From NCBI RefSeq assembly GCF_003265705.1, contig NW_020313278.1, forward strand, positions 486,489 to 550,488: DNA of 64,000 bases, given 5' to 3'. Source of the stretch: Callorhinus ursinus. Lineage: Eukaryota > Chordata > Mammalia > Carnivora > Otariidae. A program made the position numbers and the translations under genes. The notes under the pieces are model-generated. The model had not been told where the DNA came from. It saw nothing but the letters and a program-made list of their open reading frames with translations, and searched no databases. Shown one piece after another: positions 31,896-43,574 of this stretch (position 1 is the stretch's first letter; each line of letters opens with the position of its first letter).

Positions 31896-32120
31896 ACAGG
31901 AAGTGTCAGAGAGTTTCATAAAATTATCATGTCAACTCTCTTCCTGTCAGTGCGCATAAGGGAAGCAGACAAGAAAATGATATTGTCATTGAATAGTTCA
32001 CTTTAGATCTTCATCTCTTATCACTCATCATTACTCCATATTAATTGCTTTGTATTGGCAATCTCTGGCTGTCAGTTACTCCATAAAGGATCTTGCTGAG
32101 ATCCTGGCTGGACGGCATTC
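31896..32120. promoter_or_regulatory. Candidate conserved noncoding element
   Basis: AT-rich repeat-free block containing ATAAAATTATCATG near 31918, CTCATCATTACTCC near 32024, CATATTAATTGCTTTGTATT near 32037 and TTCATTAGG near 32120. It has an OCT/POU-like and homeodomain-like site mix. Inference only. Confidence 0.3.
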
Positions 32121-32171
32121 ATTAGGAAGCCACTTGAACCAAATTTAACTTGAGCAGATTAACTGGAACCA

Positions 32172-32183
32172 CCCCCCCCCCCT
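32172..32183 (+). repeat. Poly(C) run
   Basis: Twelve consecutive C residues, likely variable in length. Confidence 0.9.
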
Positions 32184-32249
32184 CCGCCCACCTCAGCCCC
32201 TGACTCCCTACCTCCAGGCAAGGTGCAGTCCGCAAGCAGATGGAAGGGG

Positions 32250-32470
32250 AAGGGCACGGGCTTGGAAGACACATAGACCAGAATCCTGTTGCGGCTCCTC
32301 CCCAGTCCCATTGCACGGGCACACCATCTCACAGCTTCCTCTTGTGCAAGACGGGTTAGCACAACTGTCTTTGGTGCATGGCTGATCAGGGTTTGAAGTG
32401 TATGGTAAAATATTGGACACAGGCTTTGGCACAGAGTTGGTGCTAATTATATGATACCCATCAGTATTTT
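32250..32470 (+). mobile_element. MIR, sense
   Basis: 'gggcttggaagacacataga', 'ccagaatcctgttgcggctc', 'catctcacagcttcctcttg' and 'ggctttggcacagagttggt' follow MIR from head to 3' end. Diverged. Confidence 0.55.
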
Positions 32471-32659
32471 TAATTAGTATAAAGTGAATGAGAGAATATC
32501 CGATGGACTTACCAAGATGAGGCCACCTCTCCTTTCAAATACTGCCCTGTGCTCTCATTTTTGCCATCAGGAGGGAAGCGAAGAGCTGGGCTCCGTTCGA
32601 CCCAGCAAACTAGGTGCCTACTAAGAGCCCGGCTTGCCACCCACTCCGGAGACAGAGAG

Positions 32660-33025
32660 GAGCATGACCTGCAATACCCATCAAGTCTTTGAATACACCG
32701 GGAGTCCTCCAGTCACAGAAGCCCATGCCATTCCCTTTGCCTGGAATGTGCTTTCCCCTCTTCATTCTGTTGACCCATGGGAAGGTGTTATTTCTTCTAA
32801 GCTCAGTTCACACATGCCTTCCTCCACCGAGAAGCCTTCCATGATGCTCCCAGGACAGTGCCTATGGTGCATTCCTGCAGCTCTTCTCACAGTTGTGATG
32901 GTACATAGATGGTATGACCCAGGGACTGCTCTTCTCTCCCAAAGGTCACAAGCTGAAGGATGGCAGGACAATGTAGGTTTTCTCCATTGTTGAACCCCCA
33001 ACAACTGGCACCCTGAAAGGAAGGG
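32660..33025 (+). mobile_element. L2, sense, 3' region
   Basis: 'ccattccctttgcctggaat', 'gtgctttcccctcttcattc', 'ctaagctcagttcacacatg' and 'accgagaagccttccatgat' are the conserved L2 ORF2 end, with 'atggcaggacaatgtaggtt' in the 3' UTR. Adjacent ORFs are remnants of this LINE. Confidence 0.75.
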
Positions 33026-33052
33026 AAGGCAACATCTCATGGGGAAGAGCCA

Positions 33053-33072
33053 GACACACACACACACACACA
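33053..33072 (+). repeat. (AC)n short microsatellite
   Basis: Ten AC repeats. Confidence 0.95.
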
Positions 33073-33324
33073 AGAAAGTGCAAAAGGATATCATTGCCCC
33101 TGAGCAGATGCAACCCAAATGCCACGGAGATGTCACTTTATACCTCTCCTCCTCGGAGCTGTTGGCTCAGGAAAGAGCTACTCTGTCATCAAGTGTCCCT
33201 GCTTTGGGGGAGGGGCCGGCAGCCCTAGAGTTGCGAGGCTACGGCTTTCCTGCCGTTAGACCCACCCACTCCCCCCTAGGAGGGATGTTTCGTGACGTCA
33301 GGCCCTTTCCTTCTGCTTGCACAC

Positions 33325-33380
33325 CTGGCACGTAGTGGTATGCAAAAAATAAGCTAAAGAGATGGATGAACGAATTACTA
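33325..33380 (+). mobile_element. L2 3' terminus fragment
   Basis: 'acacctggcacgtagtggta' and 'gagatggatgaacgaattac' resemble the last 50 bp of L2. Confidence 0.4.
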
Positions 33381-33690
33381 GATCTCAGGCACTGGGTCAA
33401 CGGCAGATCCCACTACTTCCAACCAAATAAGCATAAAAGACACTCTGTCCCAGCCTGGATTTGGTCCTTTGGGATTTGGGGGCACACCCCCTTCCCCTCA
33501 CCTGCCCCCCAGGCCTTGGATGAAGAGCTGCCCGCGAAACCCATTCACTTCCAGACAAACAAATCTAGACGCAAGAGGGGCTCTGATATTCACCTTCATC
33601 GGCCCCTTCACATTGCAGGTGGAACAACTGAGCCTTGAGGTTCAGAGCCACGAGAGGCAGGGTGGTCCAAGGAGCCCTGAATTAGGCAGA
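33381..33690. other. Unassigned sequence
   Basis: ORFs of 90 and 101 codons overlap in different frames here, without domains. Confidence 0.35.
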
Positions 33691-33694
33691 GAAT

Positions 33695-33840
33695 TAGGCC
33701 AGAATCTGGGGACAGACCTGGGCTCTGCTGCCGAGGCGCTGTGTGATCTCGGGCAAATCACTTCACTTCTCTGAGCCTCAGCTTCCTAATCTATCAAATA
33801 GGGGTGACGATAGAATGCAATGCCTTGGAAATATTTGAAA
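33695..33840 (+). mobile_element. MIR, sense
   Basis: 'gacctgggctctgctgccga', 'gtgtgatctcgggcaaatca', 'cttcacttctctgagcctca' and 'cttcctaatctatcaaatag' match the MIR core closely. Confidence 0.8.
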
Positions 33841-34325
33841 CCTACAAAGTCTGGACATGTGTTGGTTCCCAAACTGGCCCAGTGCACACAGAGAGGACAG
33901 AGAGAGTTCGGGGCCCCTCCAGACCGGCAGGTGGAGGGGTTAATAAGCAAGGGGACTTACTCTCGAGGCTTGTCCTGGGCGCTGCAAGACCCGTGAATCT
34001 CTGCACCTACCACGGGAATCCTAAGCGTTTCCAGAAGGACCCTAGCGGGGCTCTGCCACATCTACAAGCCAGGGTGCTCTCTGCCACACCTCACTCTCCA
34101 GGCCGCTTCCTTTTAGTGGCTCCAGCTGTGGGGCTGGCGGGGGCGGAGGGAACATTCCAACTCTGGTCAGCTGGGGTCATGCCCTCTCCAGGACCCCCCC
34201 CCCCCAACAAAGTCTTTTTGGATCAGCACAAAGGCTTTGGGAAGGGCTCTTGGAGGCAGTTTCCTACTCATTTTGTTTCAACAAAACTTTGGCAGACCCT
34301 GTAAGTTTCCAAGCTCCATGGGAGG
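33841..34325. other. Unassigned sequence
   Basis: A 166-codon ORF (33804-34304) starts inside the MIR and crosses unassigned DNA and a poly(C) run near 34194-34204. No domain is visible and the initiation region is repeat-derived, so I do not call a gene. Confidence 0.4.
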
Positions 34326-34329
34326 GAAA

Positions 34330-35135
34330 AAAAACGGCCCAATGATTTTAAAAAACATTATCCACAAAGCCAACAAGTGTAGGAAAACTGCTCAAGATCA
34401 AAAGTTACCAGGGAAATGCATATTCAAACTCAACGTCACTTCACCCCTGCCAGAATCGCTAAATTTAAAACAAAACACGCTGACAATACCACATCTTGGT
34501 AAAATTGTGGAGCAACTGGAACTCTTATATATTGCTTTGGAAATACATCATTCATACCACTCCTGCGCAGGTGTGGGAGGGGGTACCCAGCTGTTTCTTA
34601 TAAAAGTAAACACATACTTGCCTTATGATCTGACCATTCCATCTCAAATGTTTACCCAGGATAAGGTATATTCACAAAAGGACTTGTACAGAAAATGTCT
34701 ATAGCAGCTCTATTCATCATAGCTGATAACTAGAAATAAAAGCCAGGTGTCTCTCAGCAGAAGAAGATAGAAGCAGACTGTGGCCAGCAAGAAAAGGAAT
34801 AACCTGCCGGCATGAGGAACAGCATAGACACGTCTTCCAAACGTGACGCAGAGGGACGGAGGCATAGGAAAAACAGTATGCTGGGCGTGATTCCATCCAT
34901 GTGAAATTTCAGAACGGAAAGAATTATCCTATGTTGGAAAAATCAGAACTGTGTTTGCATCTAGGGGCTGAGGAGGGGAACCTACTGGAAAGGAGCTTGA
35001 GGAAGCTCTGGAGTCGAGAGAATGTTCTGCATTATGATGAAGGCTTGAGTTACTCATAGATAGGTGTGTGTATCTATCAAAATCTGCCTAATGCACACTT
35101 AAGATTTGCCTTATTTCACTGTTTGCAAATTTTTC
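34330..35135 (+). mobile_element. Old L1M fragment, sense (ORF2 end and 3' UTR)
   Basis: 'taccagggaaatgcatattc', 'accacatcttggtaaaattg', 'ctcttatatattgctttgga', 'cttatgatctgaccattcca', 'agcagctctattcatcatag' and 'gattccatccatgtgaaatt' are in L1 order. The 155-codon ORF at 34237-34704 is a remnant with no intact RT motif. It is much more diverged than the L1 at 46.2 kb. Confidence 0.8.
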
Positions 35136-35440
35136 ATTGAAAGAACAATCGGCAAACAAAAATTGCGGGGGGGGGAGTAATATGACCAATACCATTAATG
35201 ACCAATTCCTCAGAAAAGGGCTAATATGTTTATAGTTCTTGTTACGGTGTGGTAACAATAGACATCAAAAGGTCTATTCCCAAGTATCTTCATCTGTAGA
35301 CCTACCAGAAGCACAACAATTCCAGTAACGAAAATCCATCAATTCGCAGTAGCAAGTCACAAATACAGTAAAACTATTGAAATAAAACTATCTATAGACG
35401 AAGGTCTTCCTCCCGACCACCACATTCTACACATCACACC
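35136..35440. other. Unassigned AT-rich sequence
   Basis: A G run lies at about 35167-35174. Possibly more L1-type remnant. Not resolved. Confidence 0.3.
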
Positions 35441-35499
35441 CACCCACCTTCTTTCTCTTCCGGAGGTCTGGGTACGGCTCTGGAGACCATCCCCGGCAT

Positions 35500-35760
35500 A
35501 GGCAGCCACCTCACCCTCTGGATGCCCAGCCCCCACCCCCGCACCTGCTAATTATAAGAAACAACATATGGCAGGCAGCCTGGCTGCAGACCCCGCCGGC
35601 TCTCCCGACTCTCAGCCCAACCGTGGAGGCAGGTTGCATGCTGAGCCACTGGGATCGAAGAGGTGTCATTAGAAAATGATTCATATCACTTGGCCTTAAT
35701 GAGGATTCACACCCGAGGGCTTCCAATTACCCAATCGATGGTAGTGCTGCTCCCAGCCAG
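35500..35760. promoter_or_regulatory. Candidate conserved noncoding element
   Basis: Repeat-free block with CTAATTATAAG near 35547, CATATG near 35564, GTCATTAGAAAATGATTC near 35666, GGCCTTAATGAGG near 35691 and CCAATTACCCAATCGATGG near 35722. Mixed E-box, homeodomain and ATCGAT sites. No ORF support. Confidence 0.35.
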
Positions 35761-36878
35761 GGGCCCCTTGCTTTTCCTTCCCTTCTCTAACTAACGATAT
35801 TTGCAAGGGGGTTGGTTGCACTCTTTCCCCCTCTCCTCTCCAGGGCCTCCCCAAGCCCAGGGAGGAAATCAAACCAGAAAACCATCTCAGGAAGTCCCCT
35901 GGTCTCTCGACTGATGAGTCCTACATGGCTGAGCTGCAAGACGGGAAACTCCAGGTGGAGCCCATGCCTGGAGCAGCCCCAGCTCTGGGAGATGACGTGC
36001 TAACGGGGACCAAAGGGTAGGAAGGGGCTGGTCATTCCAAGGCCAGGGAAAGGACAATGTAAGGAGGATGAGGGGGCAGCATGTGGAGGCCCCGATCCTG
36101 GGATGTTTGAGGGGTTCTCCGTGGACTGTCAGGACAGCAGGTGGAGAGACTCCACAGCTAAGGTAGAGCTGAGGGAAGAAAGCACGTGGCTTTGGACTCT
36201 GGGTCTGGCTGTGGACCCGTTACTCACTCCCTTTGTGCGTGGTATTTATTTGGTGACAATGACAAGGTGTCCACCCAGATTTGCAGTCGCAATAGACCCG
36301 TATCAGCAATGCGGCTGCCCAGCCTGGGACTCACAGGCAACATTGCTAGCCCTTCCTGAAAATAAGTAAAGGATCCTGCCAAAAGCATGTAAGTAGTATG
36401 TGTATGCGTGTGCACACTCATGCGTCTTCCATCCGGGTCCATAAAACTTTGCATGTGTGTGTACCCTTCCTGTATGTGCAATTCACTACTTCCCAGGAAT
36501 GACACTATGACCCCAGGGGATGAAACAGCCACTAATAAACATGAAGAACTTAAGACTACAAATGACCCTGTGGAGTGGAGCTACCCACTGGCCTGAGAGA
36601 GCCACCTCGACTCTTCTCTCAGCCGAGGGAAGTAAACTTCCTTGTTCTTTAAGTAATTTAAAAATGTAACTAATTCTGGGTTCTGATTCGGGAGATCTCT
36701 CTGATACACCAGCTCAGCCTACTGCAGGCAATCCTGCTCGCTAGGATCTTAACCTCTGTGTATTTCAGCTTCTCCATCTACAAGGAAGAACCCCTTCTCC
36801 CCCCGGGGTCTTAGGAGAACGGAGTGAGCCATTATCAACCAGATGCCCATTTGCTAACCGAAGGGAGGACTGGATTAG
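35761..36878. other. Unassigned sequence
   Basis: A small TG-rich stretch lies at 36395-36470. ORFs of 62-102 codons lack domains. Confidence 0.35.
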
Positions 36879-36879
36879 C

Positions 36880-37300
36880 GTGTCCTCCTATCCAGCACTC
36901 TGGCTCAAGCGAACCTCTCTGCAAGATGCCAATCTCTGCTTATACCATCTTCCCCAGCTCCCACCCCTAGATCTGCTCCGTAGCTGCTTCCTCCCGGCTG
37001 ATGACAAAGATGCAGGGCCTGTCATCTCACACAGAACCCTACATCTCTGCTGCCACCTATTTCTTGGTGGCCCGCGGCAGCAGCAGGTGCCAATCGATCT
37101 CTCTGTTCTAGCACGGCTGTCCCCCAAGGCTCAGCACTCTGTTGATATCTCTTTATCACTGCCTTGTGGAAGCCAAGTGGAGTTCACACAACTCTGAAGG
37201 GCTTCTTTGCAGATTGCTCTGTGAGTCCATCAGCCACCCAGCATAGTGCAGTAAAAATTAAAATGCATGGAGGGCATAGGATCACGGGCTGCTAAAGCAG
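36880..37300. other. Unassigned sequence, possibly LINE-derived
   Basis: A 105-codon plus-strand ORF (36880-37197) has pyrimidine-rich low-similarity sequence that may derive from an L2/CR1-type LINE. I could not confirm it from consensus phrases. Confidence 0.3.
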
Positions 37301-37311
37301 GAAGGTCCCTA

Positions 37312-37440
37312 CTAGAACATCTCTCCCAGCCCCTTCATAGCACAGACGAGGAAACTGAGGTCCACAGATGAGACTTTCCAAGGTCACATAGAAAAGTGAG
37401 CAGGGAAGGAGCAGAAACAATTAAAATCAGATGTAGCCAA
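37312..37440 (-). mobile_element. MIR fragment, antisense
   Basis: 'gacgaggaaactgaggtcca' and 'ttccaaggtcacatagaaaa' are reverse MIR landmarks. Confidence 0.65.
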
Positions 37441-37644
37441 CTTTTGAATTTTTAGAGCTTTGGCGAATGCTGCCCATGGAAAATGTCCCTCTCAGACGAG
37501 GAGTTTGGCTGATGAGACCCAGTTCCCCTAATTTAAAGGATAGGATGGGCCCTAGCTCTTTTGTGGGGAGTGTATCTCCTGTGCAAACAAGACCCAAGGT
37601 CAACAATTGCTCAAAATTAATCCTTGAGGTCCAGGATTAATTTA

Positions 37645-37920
37645 AGGGATGTTTTGGGGCGCCTCCTATATGCGAGGCTCTGTGCACATACTGGAGATTC
37701 ACTGCAGAGCAAAAACAAGGATGGCCTCAGCCTCATGGGGCCCATGGTTAATGGGAAGGGAAAGCAAAGAACCACATGATGAATTATAAGATCACAACTA
37801 TGAAAAATACTTCCAAGGGAACACAGGTGGCACAATGAGGACTTATAAAAAGAGGGATGACCTGTGGTTGGAGGCAGGGAAGGCTTGCCTAAGGAAGGGC
37901 TCTTTGAGCTAGGAAGGCAC
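37645..37920 (-). mobile_element. L2 3' region, antisense
   Basis: 'ggggcgcctcctatatgcga', 'tactggagattcactgcaga' and 'ggcaggcttgcctaagg'-like wording ('aaggcttgcctaaggaaggg') follow reverse L2 3' UTR. Confidence 0.55.
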
Positions 37921-38880
37921 TGCATGATCTGTTTGCTACCACCACATACACCCATTGGCCCACTCAGCCATTCAACAAGCACTGCAGACAAGGCCTCATG
38001 CAAGACAGACCAAAGTCCCCACCATGATTGTTCTACCTTCTCACCATACTTGACACCTAAATTCTAGCCTTCCCAGTTGCCATGGCCAGCATATACTCTT
38101 CTATCATGTCATCCCGCAGGGTTGGTTAACATCTGGTCATATCGCTAGCCATAATCAGGTGTCCTTGGATCAGATATGTGTGCTATACCAAGCCAGTTCT
38201 CAGTGCAAATCCCCTGAGAGAAGTGACTTTCACACTAAAGTGTGAATGACTGATACCCAGGCCATGTGAAGAATGGCCAGAGGAACTGGGTGTGCATCTT
38301 GTGGAGAAGAGATAACTCAGTGATGCATAGTCAACAATTTCAAATATGTAAATGACTGGGAGAAGAGAGCCAGGCTTCTTATGGAGGAAAAGTTATAGGA
38401 AGATAGATTTCAATGTCATAGCACCCAGAGCTGCCTAACAATGAAATAAATTTCTTCACAAGGTAGTGAGCTCCTCATCAGGAGGAGGTATTTAAATACC
38501 ACTTAAATACTGGTGGTATTTAAGCAGAGACTAGATGGCCACTTACTGAGACCGTTTGCTTAGATGGTTTCTATAGAGCTTTTGGATTCCTGGAACCTAT
38601 TCTATAACTACATTTTAGCATTAAGTTCAGAACTAAAATTTTAATCTTTCTTCCAAAACTTGCTCCTTCCACAGACTTTCCCATCTCAGTTAACAAAACT
38701 CAAACTTTCTTGCTAAGGACAAAAGCCATGGAATCTTCATTGATGGCTCTTTGTCTTTCATACCGCGTATCCAGTATGCTAGGAAATCCCATAGGCTTTA
38801 CCTTCACATACATCTAGAATCTATTTCTTGCCATCTCCATGCCTATCATGCTGGTAGAAACCACCAATACACACTGCATT
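37921..38880. other. Unassigned sequence
   Basis: Nearly 1 kb with no recognised repeat or exon. A local direct repetition 'tttaaatacc / acttaaatactggtgg' lies near 38490-38520. Confidence 0.35.
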
Positions 38881-38881
38881 C

Positions 38882-39426
38882 GTCTAGATTCTCCGGAGAA
38901 ACATAGGAGATGAGATATATATATGTACATACATATATATATAGAGAGAGAGAGAGAGAAAATATATATATATATTCATTATAGTAAATATTACTATATA
39001 TTATATATATGTAAAGATATGGATAGATAAATATAAAAAGAAAGATATACATAAAGAAAGTTACTATAAGGAACTGACTTACACAATTGTGGAGGCTAAG
39101 AAGTCCAAGACCTGCAGTTGGCAAGCTGAAGAGCCAAGACAGCTCTTAAGTCTGAGTCCAAAGGCAGGAGAAGACCAATGTCCCAGCTCGAAGATAATCA
39201 AGCAGAGAGAGAGAATTCTTTCTTATTCAACTTTTTTAATTCTATTCCGGCCTTCAACTGATTGAGTAAGGCCCACCCATGTGGGGGAGGGGTGACCTAC
39301 TCGGTCTATTAAGTCACACGTTACTCTCATCCAGAAACACCCTCAAAGACACATCCAGAATAATGTTTGACCAAATATCTGGCCACCTGTGGCCCAGTCA
39401 AAGTGACACATAAATTAACAATCACC
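38882..39426. repeat. Old interspersed repeat with internal TA/GA microsatellite
   Basis: 'ctagattctccggagaaaca', a microsatellite at 38914-39010 (TA, GA and TA blocks), 'cttacacaattgtggaggct', 'ccggccttcaactgattgag', 'taatgtttgaccaaatatct' and 'aaagtgacacataaattaac' follow a widespread mammalian repeat. A second piece of its 3' side is at 56490-56616. I cannot name the family with certainty; it is probably LTR-class. Confidence 0.6.
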
Positions 39427-39639
39427 CTCACTCATCTCCACATAGTACAATACCATGTGTGAGGCCCCCAAACATACACAGACCCAGTCCTCAAGGTGTA
39501 TATATTTAAAAAAAGATATGTGTTAAATTATCATACAGAGTAAGTTTATAATTATAAGTAGTTCCACGGGGAGGACTTTGGTCCTATGAGAGGGTAGCTT
39601 CATTAACTCAGTACCCTCAATTATATTTTAACTCATACA

Positions 39640-39850
39640 GGCATTGAACTGTAAAATGTTTAATTGGGTTGCACTAGCTCATAAAATTCTCCCAGAAACC
39701 TGGTGAGGTGGAAGAAACGAGGATTCTGATCTCCATTTTGCAGATGAGGAAACGAGGACTCATCGAGGTAAACTGGGTCACCCAAAACCACACCACCAGG
39801 AAGGAACGGAACTGATAGTTAAGCAACAACTCTTGCACAAAGACTCTAAT
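39640..39850 (-). mobile_element. MIR, antisense
   Basis: 'ctggtgaggtggaagaaacg', 'ctccattttgcagatgagga', 'aacgaggactcatcgaggta' and 'ggaacggaactgatagttaa' match reverse MIR. Confidence 0.7.
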
Positions 39851-41139
39851 TCAGAAGAGTTCCAGGCATGACTTGGGAGAAAAGGACTAAGGATAACCAT
39901 TAAGTAGATGGGATGGGATAGCCCTTGTTCCAGAAACTCAGACCAGCAGGGCAGAGTTGTGTACCTGTGTATGCTCCCCTCCCAGCAGATATAAACGGGG
40001 AAGAGCTTATTCTATTAGCTCAACTTGTTACTTGAAAAGAGTAAACAGGAAAAAAAAAAAACAATAGGCACGCAGCAACATTTAAGATGGTCAAAGGTTA
40101 TATCACTGCTACAATGTAAATCAGAGACTGTATCTCAACGGTTCTAAAATGCATTAATACAACCAGGCTGCCCTAGGGGTGGGAGAAGTGACTTGGGACA
40201 GTCTCTGTGTCTTTTCCAAGAATTTTGGAGGAGTCGCTTCTGTTTGAATCAGTTGTAAATTACTGATGCTCCAGGTATCCAAATTATCACCTAAACTCAG
40301 ACACTTGCAAAACGGGCGTGAGCCACCACCCCCAAGATGAGAGGTGAAGACCAAAATGCCTGGATCCCACGTCTGTGACCTCTTCGATGCCATGGAGGGT
40401 GAGGCAGTCATTTCTTTGCAACAATTTCTTTGGCGATTTATGCCAATGGATGATCATATGGTGAAGTCCATTCCCTTCTTAGATACTGCTCCATGGTATG
40501 CAAAATACTTAAACGTTCTTGCTCTTTCTTTCTACATTCCCTCTGCCTCATCCCAGAAGAGACTCACCATGAATACACCTAACTCACAAAATAGAAAATT
40601 ATGAACTCTAATTAACAGGTTATAAATTCGTAAAACCTAAAATGGAAGAGACGCTATAAACAGTTGGGCCAAGTTAATCAGATCATCCAAAGCTATAGAA
40701 CTTTGATGTTGACTATCTGTTGAATGCCCACCAGGTCCACATCATTGTTTTGGCAGATAGATTCCCTTTCCATCCAATATATACTTAATGGAGCATCTCT
40801 GACACAGATCAAAGTCAAGGTGGCATTGGGTCCTAACCGCCCCCCCGCCTTGCTGTGGTTCTCGGGTCGTGGCAAGGAAATTGAGGAGACTGACGCCAGG
40901 TTTCTCGCTCCGTCTGAGGCACCAGAGGCCACGGTTCAGGGAGGCTAACGACTCCAATGTTGCATAGAGCTCGAACACAATTCCACCTAGAGGACTGGCA
41001 GGTGCTTTCTCCACCACCCAACACAAGTGAGTTCTTGACTGTTCAAATGGTTAGGTGCCTGGCGTAAACCACAGTCCTTATGGCTGTTTTCAATTCATTT
41101 TTGGATTCTTGATCTTAGATCTCTTATTCTATTAGCTCA
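39851..41139. other. Unassigned sequence
   Basis: Over 1.2 kb with short A and C runs only (A12 near 40051, C7 near 40841). ORFs up to 94 codons overlap one another on both strands and show no domains. Confidence 0.35.
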
Positions 41140-41345
41140 GCTTGTTCTTCTAATTAGTGCCTCTCCAGCGGTCTTGAGAAATAAACTTCCAGCTCCGGCT
41201 TGACCCTGTGGAGTCCCATCGGCCAGGTCAGGCTCCCTCTCCAGCTCCATTAAGGGGAAATTTGGGCACGGGTCAGCTTTGAATACTTAATTTCCTTCTT
41301 CACCTTGGGGTAAACGCTCCATTTGGCAGTGCACACTCAACAAAT
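41140..41345. promoter_or_regulatory. Candidate conserved noncoding element
   Basis: Repeat-free block with TATTAGCTCAGCTTG near 41130, CTAATTAGTG near 41150 and ACTTAATTTCC near 41287. Motif-level evidence only. Confidence 0.22.
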
Positions 41346-41363
41346 GAGCTTCTGAGGCTCAGG

Positions 41364-41368
41364 GAAAA

Positions 41369-41411
<43 letters not shown>

Positions 41412-41413
41412 AT

Positions 41414-41461
<48 letters not shown>
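41364..41461 (+). repeat. Compound (TAAA)n(TAAG)n microsatellite
   Basis: About 12 TAAA units (41364-41413) change abruptly, after TTAA, to about 11 TAAG units (41416-41461). There is no SINE body on either side, so it is not a simple SINE tail. Confidence 0.97.
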
Positions 41462-41464
<3 letters not shown>

Positions 41465-41479
41465 CTCTCCATTTAACCG

Positions 41480-41775
41480 GACAGTACGAATCGTAATTAA
41501 AAACCCCCATTATGCCATTTCAACAGGAACACTCAAGCCGTCATTAAGCTACAACAGAATTCCTTCAGGGAGAAATTATTTCTCATTTGATTTCTGTCAG
41601 AATGGCTTTGACTTTGCAGATACATCTACAAAATGGTGTCTCCGGGCTCCGCCTCTGCAGCCTCACTCAAACAAAGGAGACGTTCCCTTCAAATAGATGA
41701 AACCTGATTAAAGATTCATTTCAAATTAACTTTCCCTGCTTATTTCTCTTTTGTAATCTTTATTATTACTTTAAG
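41480..41775. promoter_or_regulatory. Candidate conserved noncoding element
   Basis: Repeat-free, AT-rich block with CGTAATTAAAAACC near 41492, CGTCATTAAGC near 41540, GAAATTATTTC near 41572, CAAATTAAC near 41722 and TTTGTAATCTTTATTATTAC near 41751. High density of homeodomain-type cores and no ORF. Confidence 0.33.
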
Positions 41776-43183
41776 GGGGGGGAATAGAAAGAAAGAAAGC
41801 AAACCTCCCTGGATCCTCACATAAATCTTCATAGTAGCCACTCAACGGTATCATTAATTCCCCCAGAATACTCCAGCAATGCAAAGTAACAGGCACGCGT
41901 GCAATGGCAATTTATGGGGAAATCAGCCGGCCTAGTTGACGTTGGTTTATTCGAGCGAGAGGGGAGTATTTGCCAGCGAGATGGACGGAGATGAGAAAGA
42001 ACACCACACTGGCAGGTCCTGACATTCCGAGTCCCATCTTCAAGGTTGTGATCGAACGAGGCAGGCGAGAGGAGTCAGCGGGAGAACCTGCAGGCACTGT
42101 GCTCCAGGCCTCGTGGCAGGGGCCTCAGCCCAGGTGGGTGGAGGTGGAGGAACGTCCAACACATTTGCAACTTCCTAGAGGGTGAAAAGTAACTGGGGAA
42201 AGGGGCCCAGACCCTGGCCAATATAGGGATGTGGGCATATTTCAGGCACAGCAGATTCGTGAGGTGCCCCATGAGAGGGCAGGTTAGAGCAGGAAACAGG
42301 GGACTCATGAGAGAGCACTAACAGAAAAGGGAGTCTGGTGTTGCAAGGCAGACCCAAGAGCAAGGAAGGCCAGAACAGCAGAAGGAAGGAGAATTCTAGC
42401 TACGGGGGGAAAGAAGGTGTGCCGTCTCTGCATTTCAAGAGGGTGACTTGAAACAATGCATCGCTAAATGCTGTCCTACTTTGAGTCTCGAGCAACCGAG
42501 TAGCGGGACACCCCAACCCAACATAACACAAAAGGAGCATTTGTGACATTTCATGGGATGCCATCTCAGTCTGTGGGAGGGAGACACACACTGGAACTTA
42601 CGATCCACCAACACTGGGCTCTTGCACCCCCACGCCTGAGCCCCAGCCTCCGTGACGCCCCTCAGTGAGTTCTTGGGACCAAACCAATGGATGGATTGCT
42701 GGCCGAGGGAGGCACGGAAGAGACTGGAAACATTTTATCACCAAACTTGTGATGCCTGGGGCTCAAGCAACCACACTGGGGAACCACCTAACTGAACACA
42801 GCACAGGAGGAACATCGGAAGATGCTCTCACTTTAGGACTAGGACCTTTGGCATCAGGATACAGAAGTGGCATTTCCGGGCTCGGCCACTTGGAGAAGTG
42901 ACAGGGTTCCATCTCTTCTGAAACCAAGATGGCAGAAAACAATACTTGAGAACACGGGCCATGCTGTCACACTCTATGTGGGCCAGCACAGAGGGAAAGC
43001 AAGTCTGATTGGGGGACACGCATGGGTACCATGAGGATTCATGAGATTATTTGGAGAGGGTCGGTCTGCCCACAGCCAAGAACTCAGATTTTCCTTCAAC
43101 GTGATTTCACTCGGGACCCACAGATGGATGAAGCCCAAAACATGCATCTGATTTCACTTAACACTTAGAAAAACCTGAGAAGG
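41776..43183. other. Unassigned sequence
   Basis: 1.4 kb with no recognised repeat. ORFs of 60-78 codons in several frames lack domains. Confidence 0.35.
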
Positions 43184-43397
43184 GGTGCCTGGGTGGCTCA
43201 GTCCTTAAGCATCTGCCTTCGGCTCAGGTTGTGATCCCAGGGTCCTGGGATCGAGCCCCGCGTCTAGCTCCCTGCTCAGCGGGAGGCCTGCTTCTCCCTC
43301 TCCCACTCCCTCTGCTTGTGTTCCCTCTCTCACTGTGTGTCTCTCTGTCAAATAAATAAAATCTTTTTTAAAAAGTAAAATAAATAAAATAAAAGAA
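43184..43397 (+). mobile_element. Can-SINE
   Basis: Head 'gggtgcctgggtggctcagt', 'cttcggctcaggttgtgatc', 'ctgggatcgagccccgcgtc', TC-rich body with 'cactgtgtgtctctctgtca', and a long AAATAAAATC/AAAATAAATAAAAT tail. Flanking duplication is not clear. Confidence 0.95.
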
Positions 43398-43547
43398 GGC
43401 CCCAGAGCAGAAAAAGCCCAAGGAGCTCCCTGGACCCAGTTCATTCAAATAATCAATGGAGAGAGGTCTGGATAGGTGCACGGATTTCCTCCAAAGTCAC
43501 CCAGCAAAGTTTGCAGCCTCAGAAAGCAACAGCTGAATACACACAAC

Positions 43548-43574
43548 CCACCCCCCCCACACACACACACCCCT
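43548..43574 (+). repeat. C-run plus (CA)n
   Basis: CCCCCCCC followed by about nine CA units. Confidence 0.9.

Noticed and set aside
33804..34304. 166-codon plus-strand ORF
   Set aside because: Starts in a MIR and crosses a poly(C) run. No motif is visible and nothing supports translation.
34237..34704. 155-codon ORF that might be a gene
   Set aside because: It is mostly an old sense L1M fragment.
36880..37197. 105-codon ORF as a possible small gene
   Set aside because: Sequence looks like decayed LINE or random pyrimidine-rich DNA. No start context or domain.
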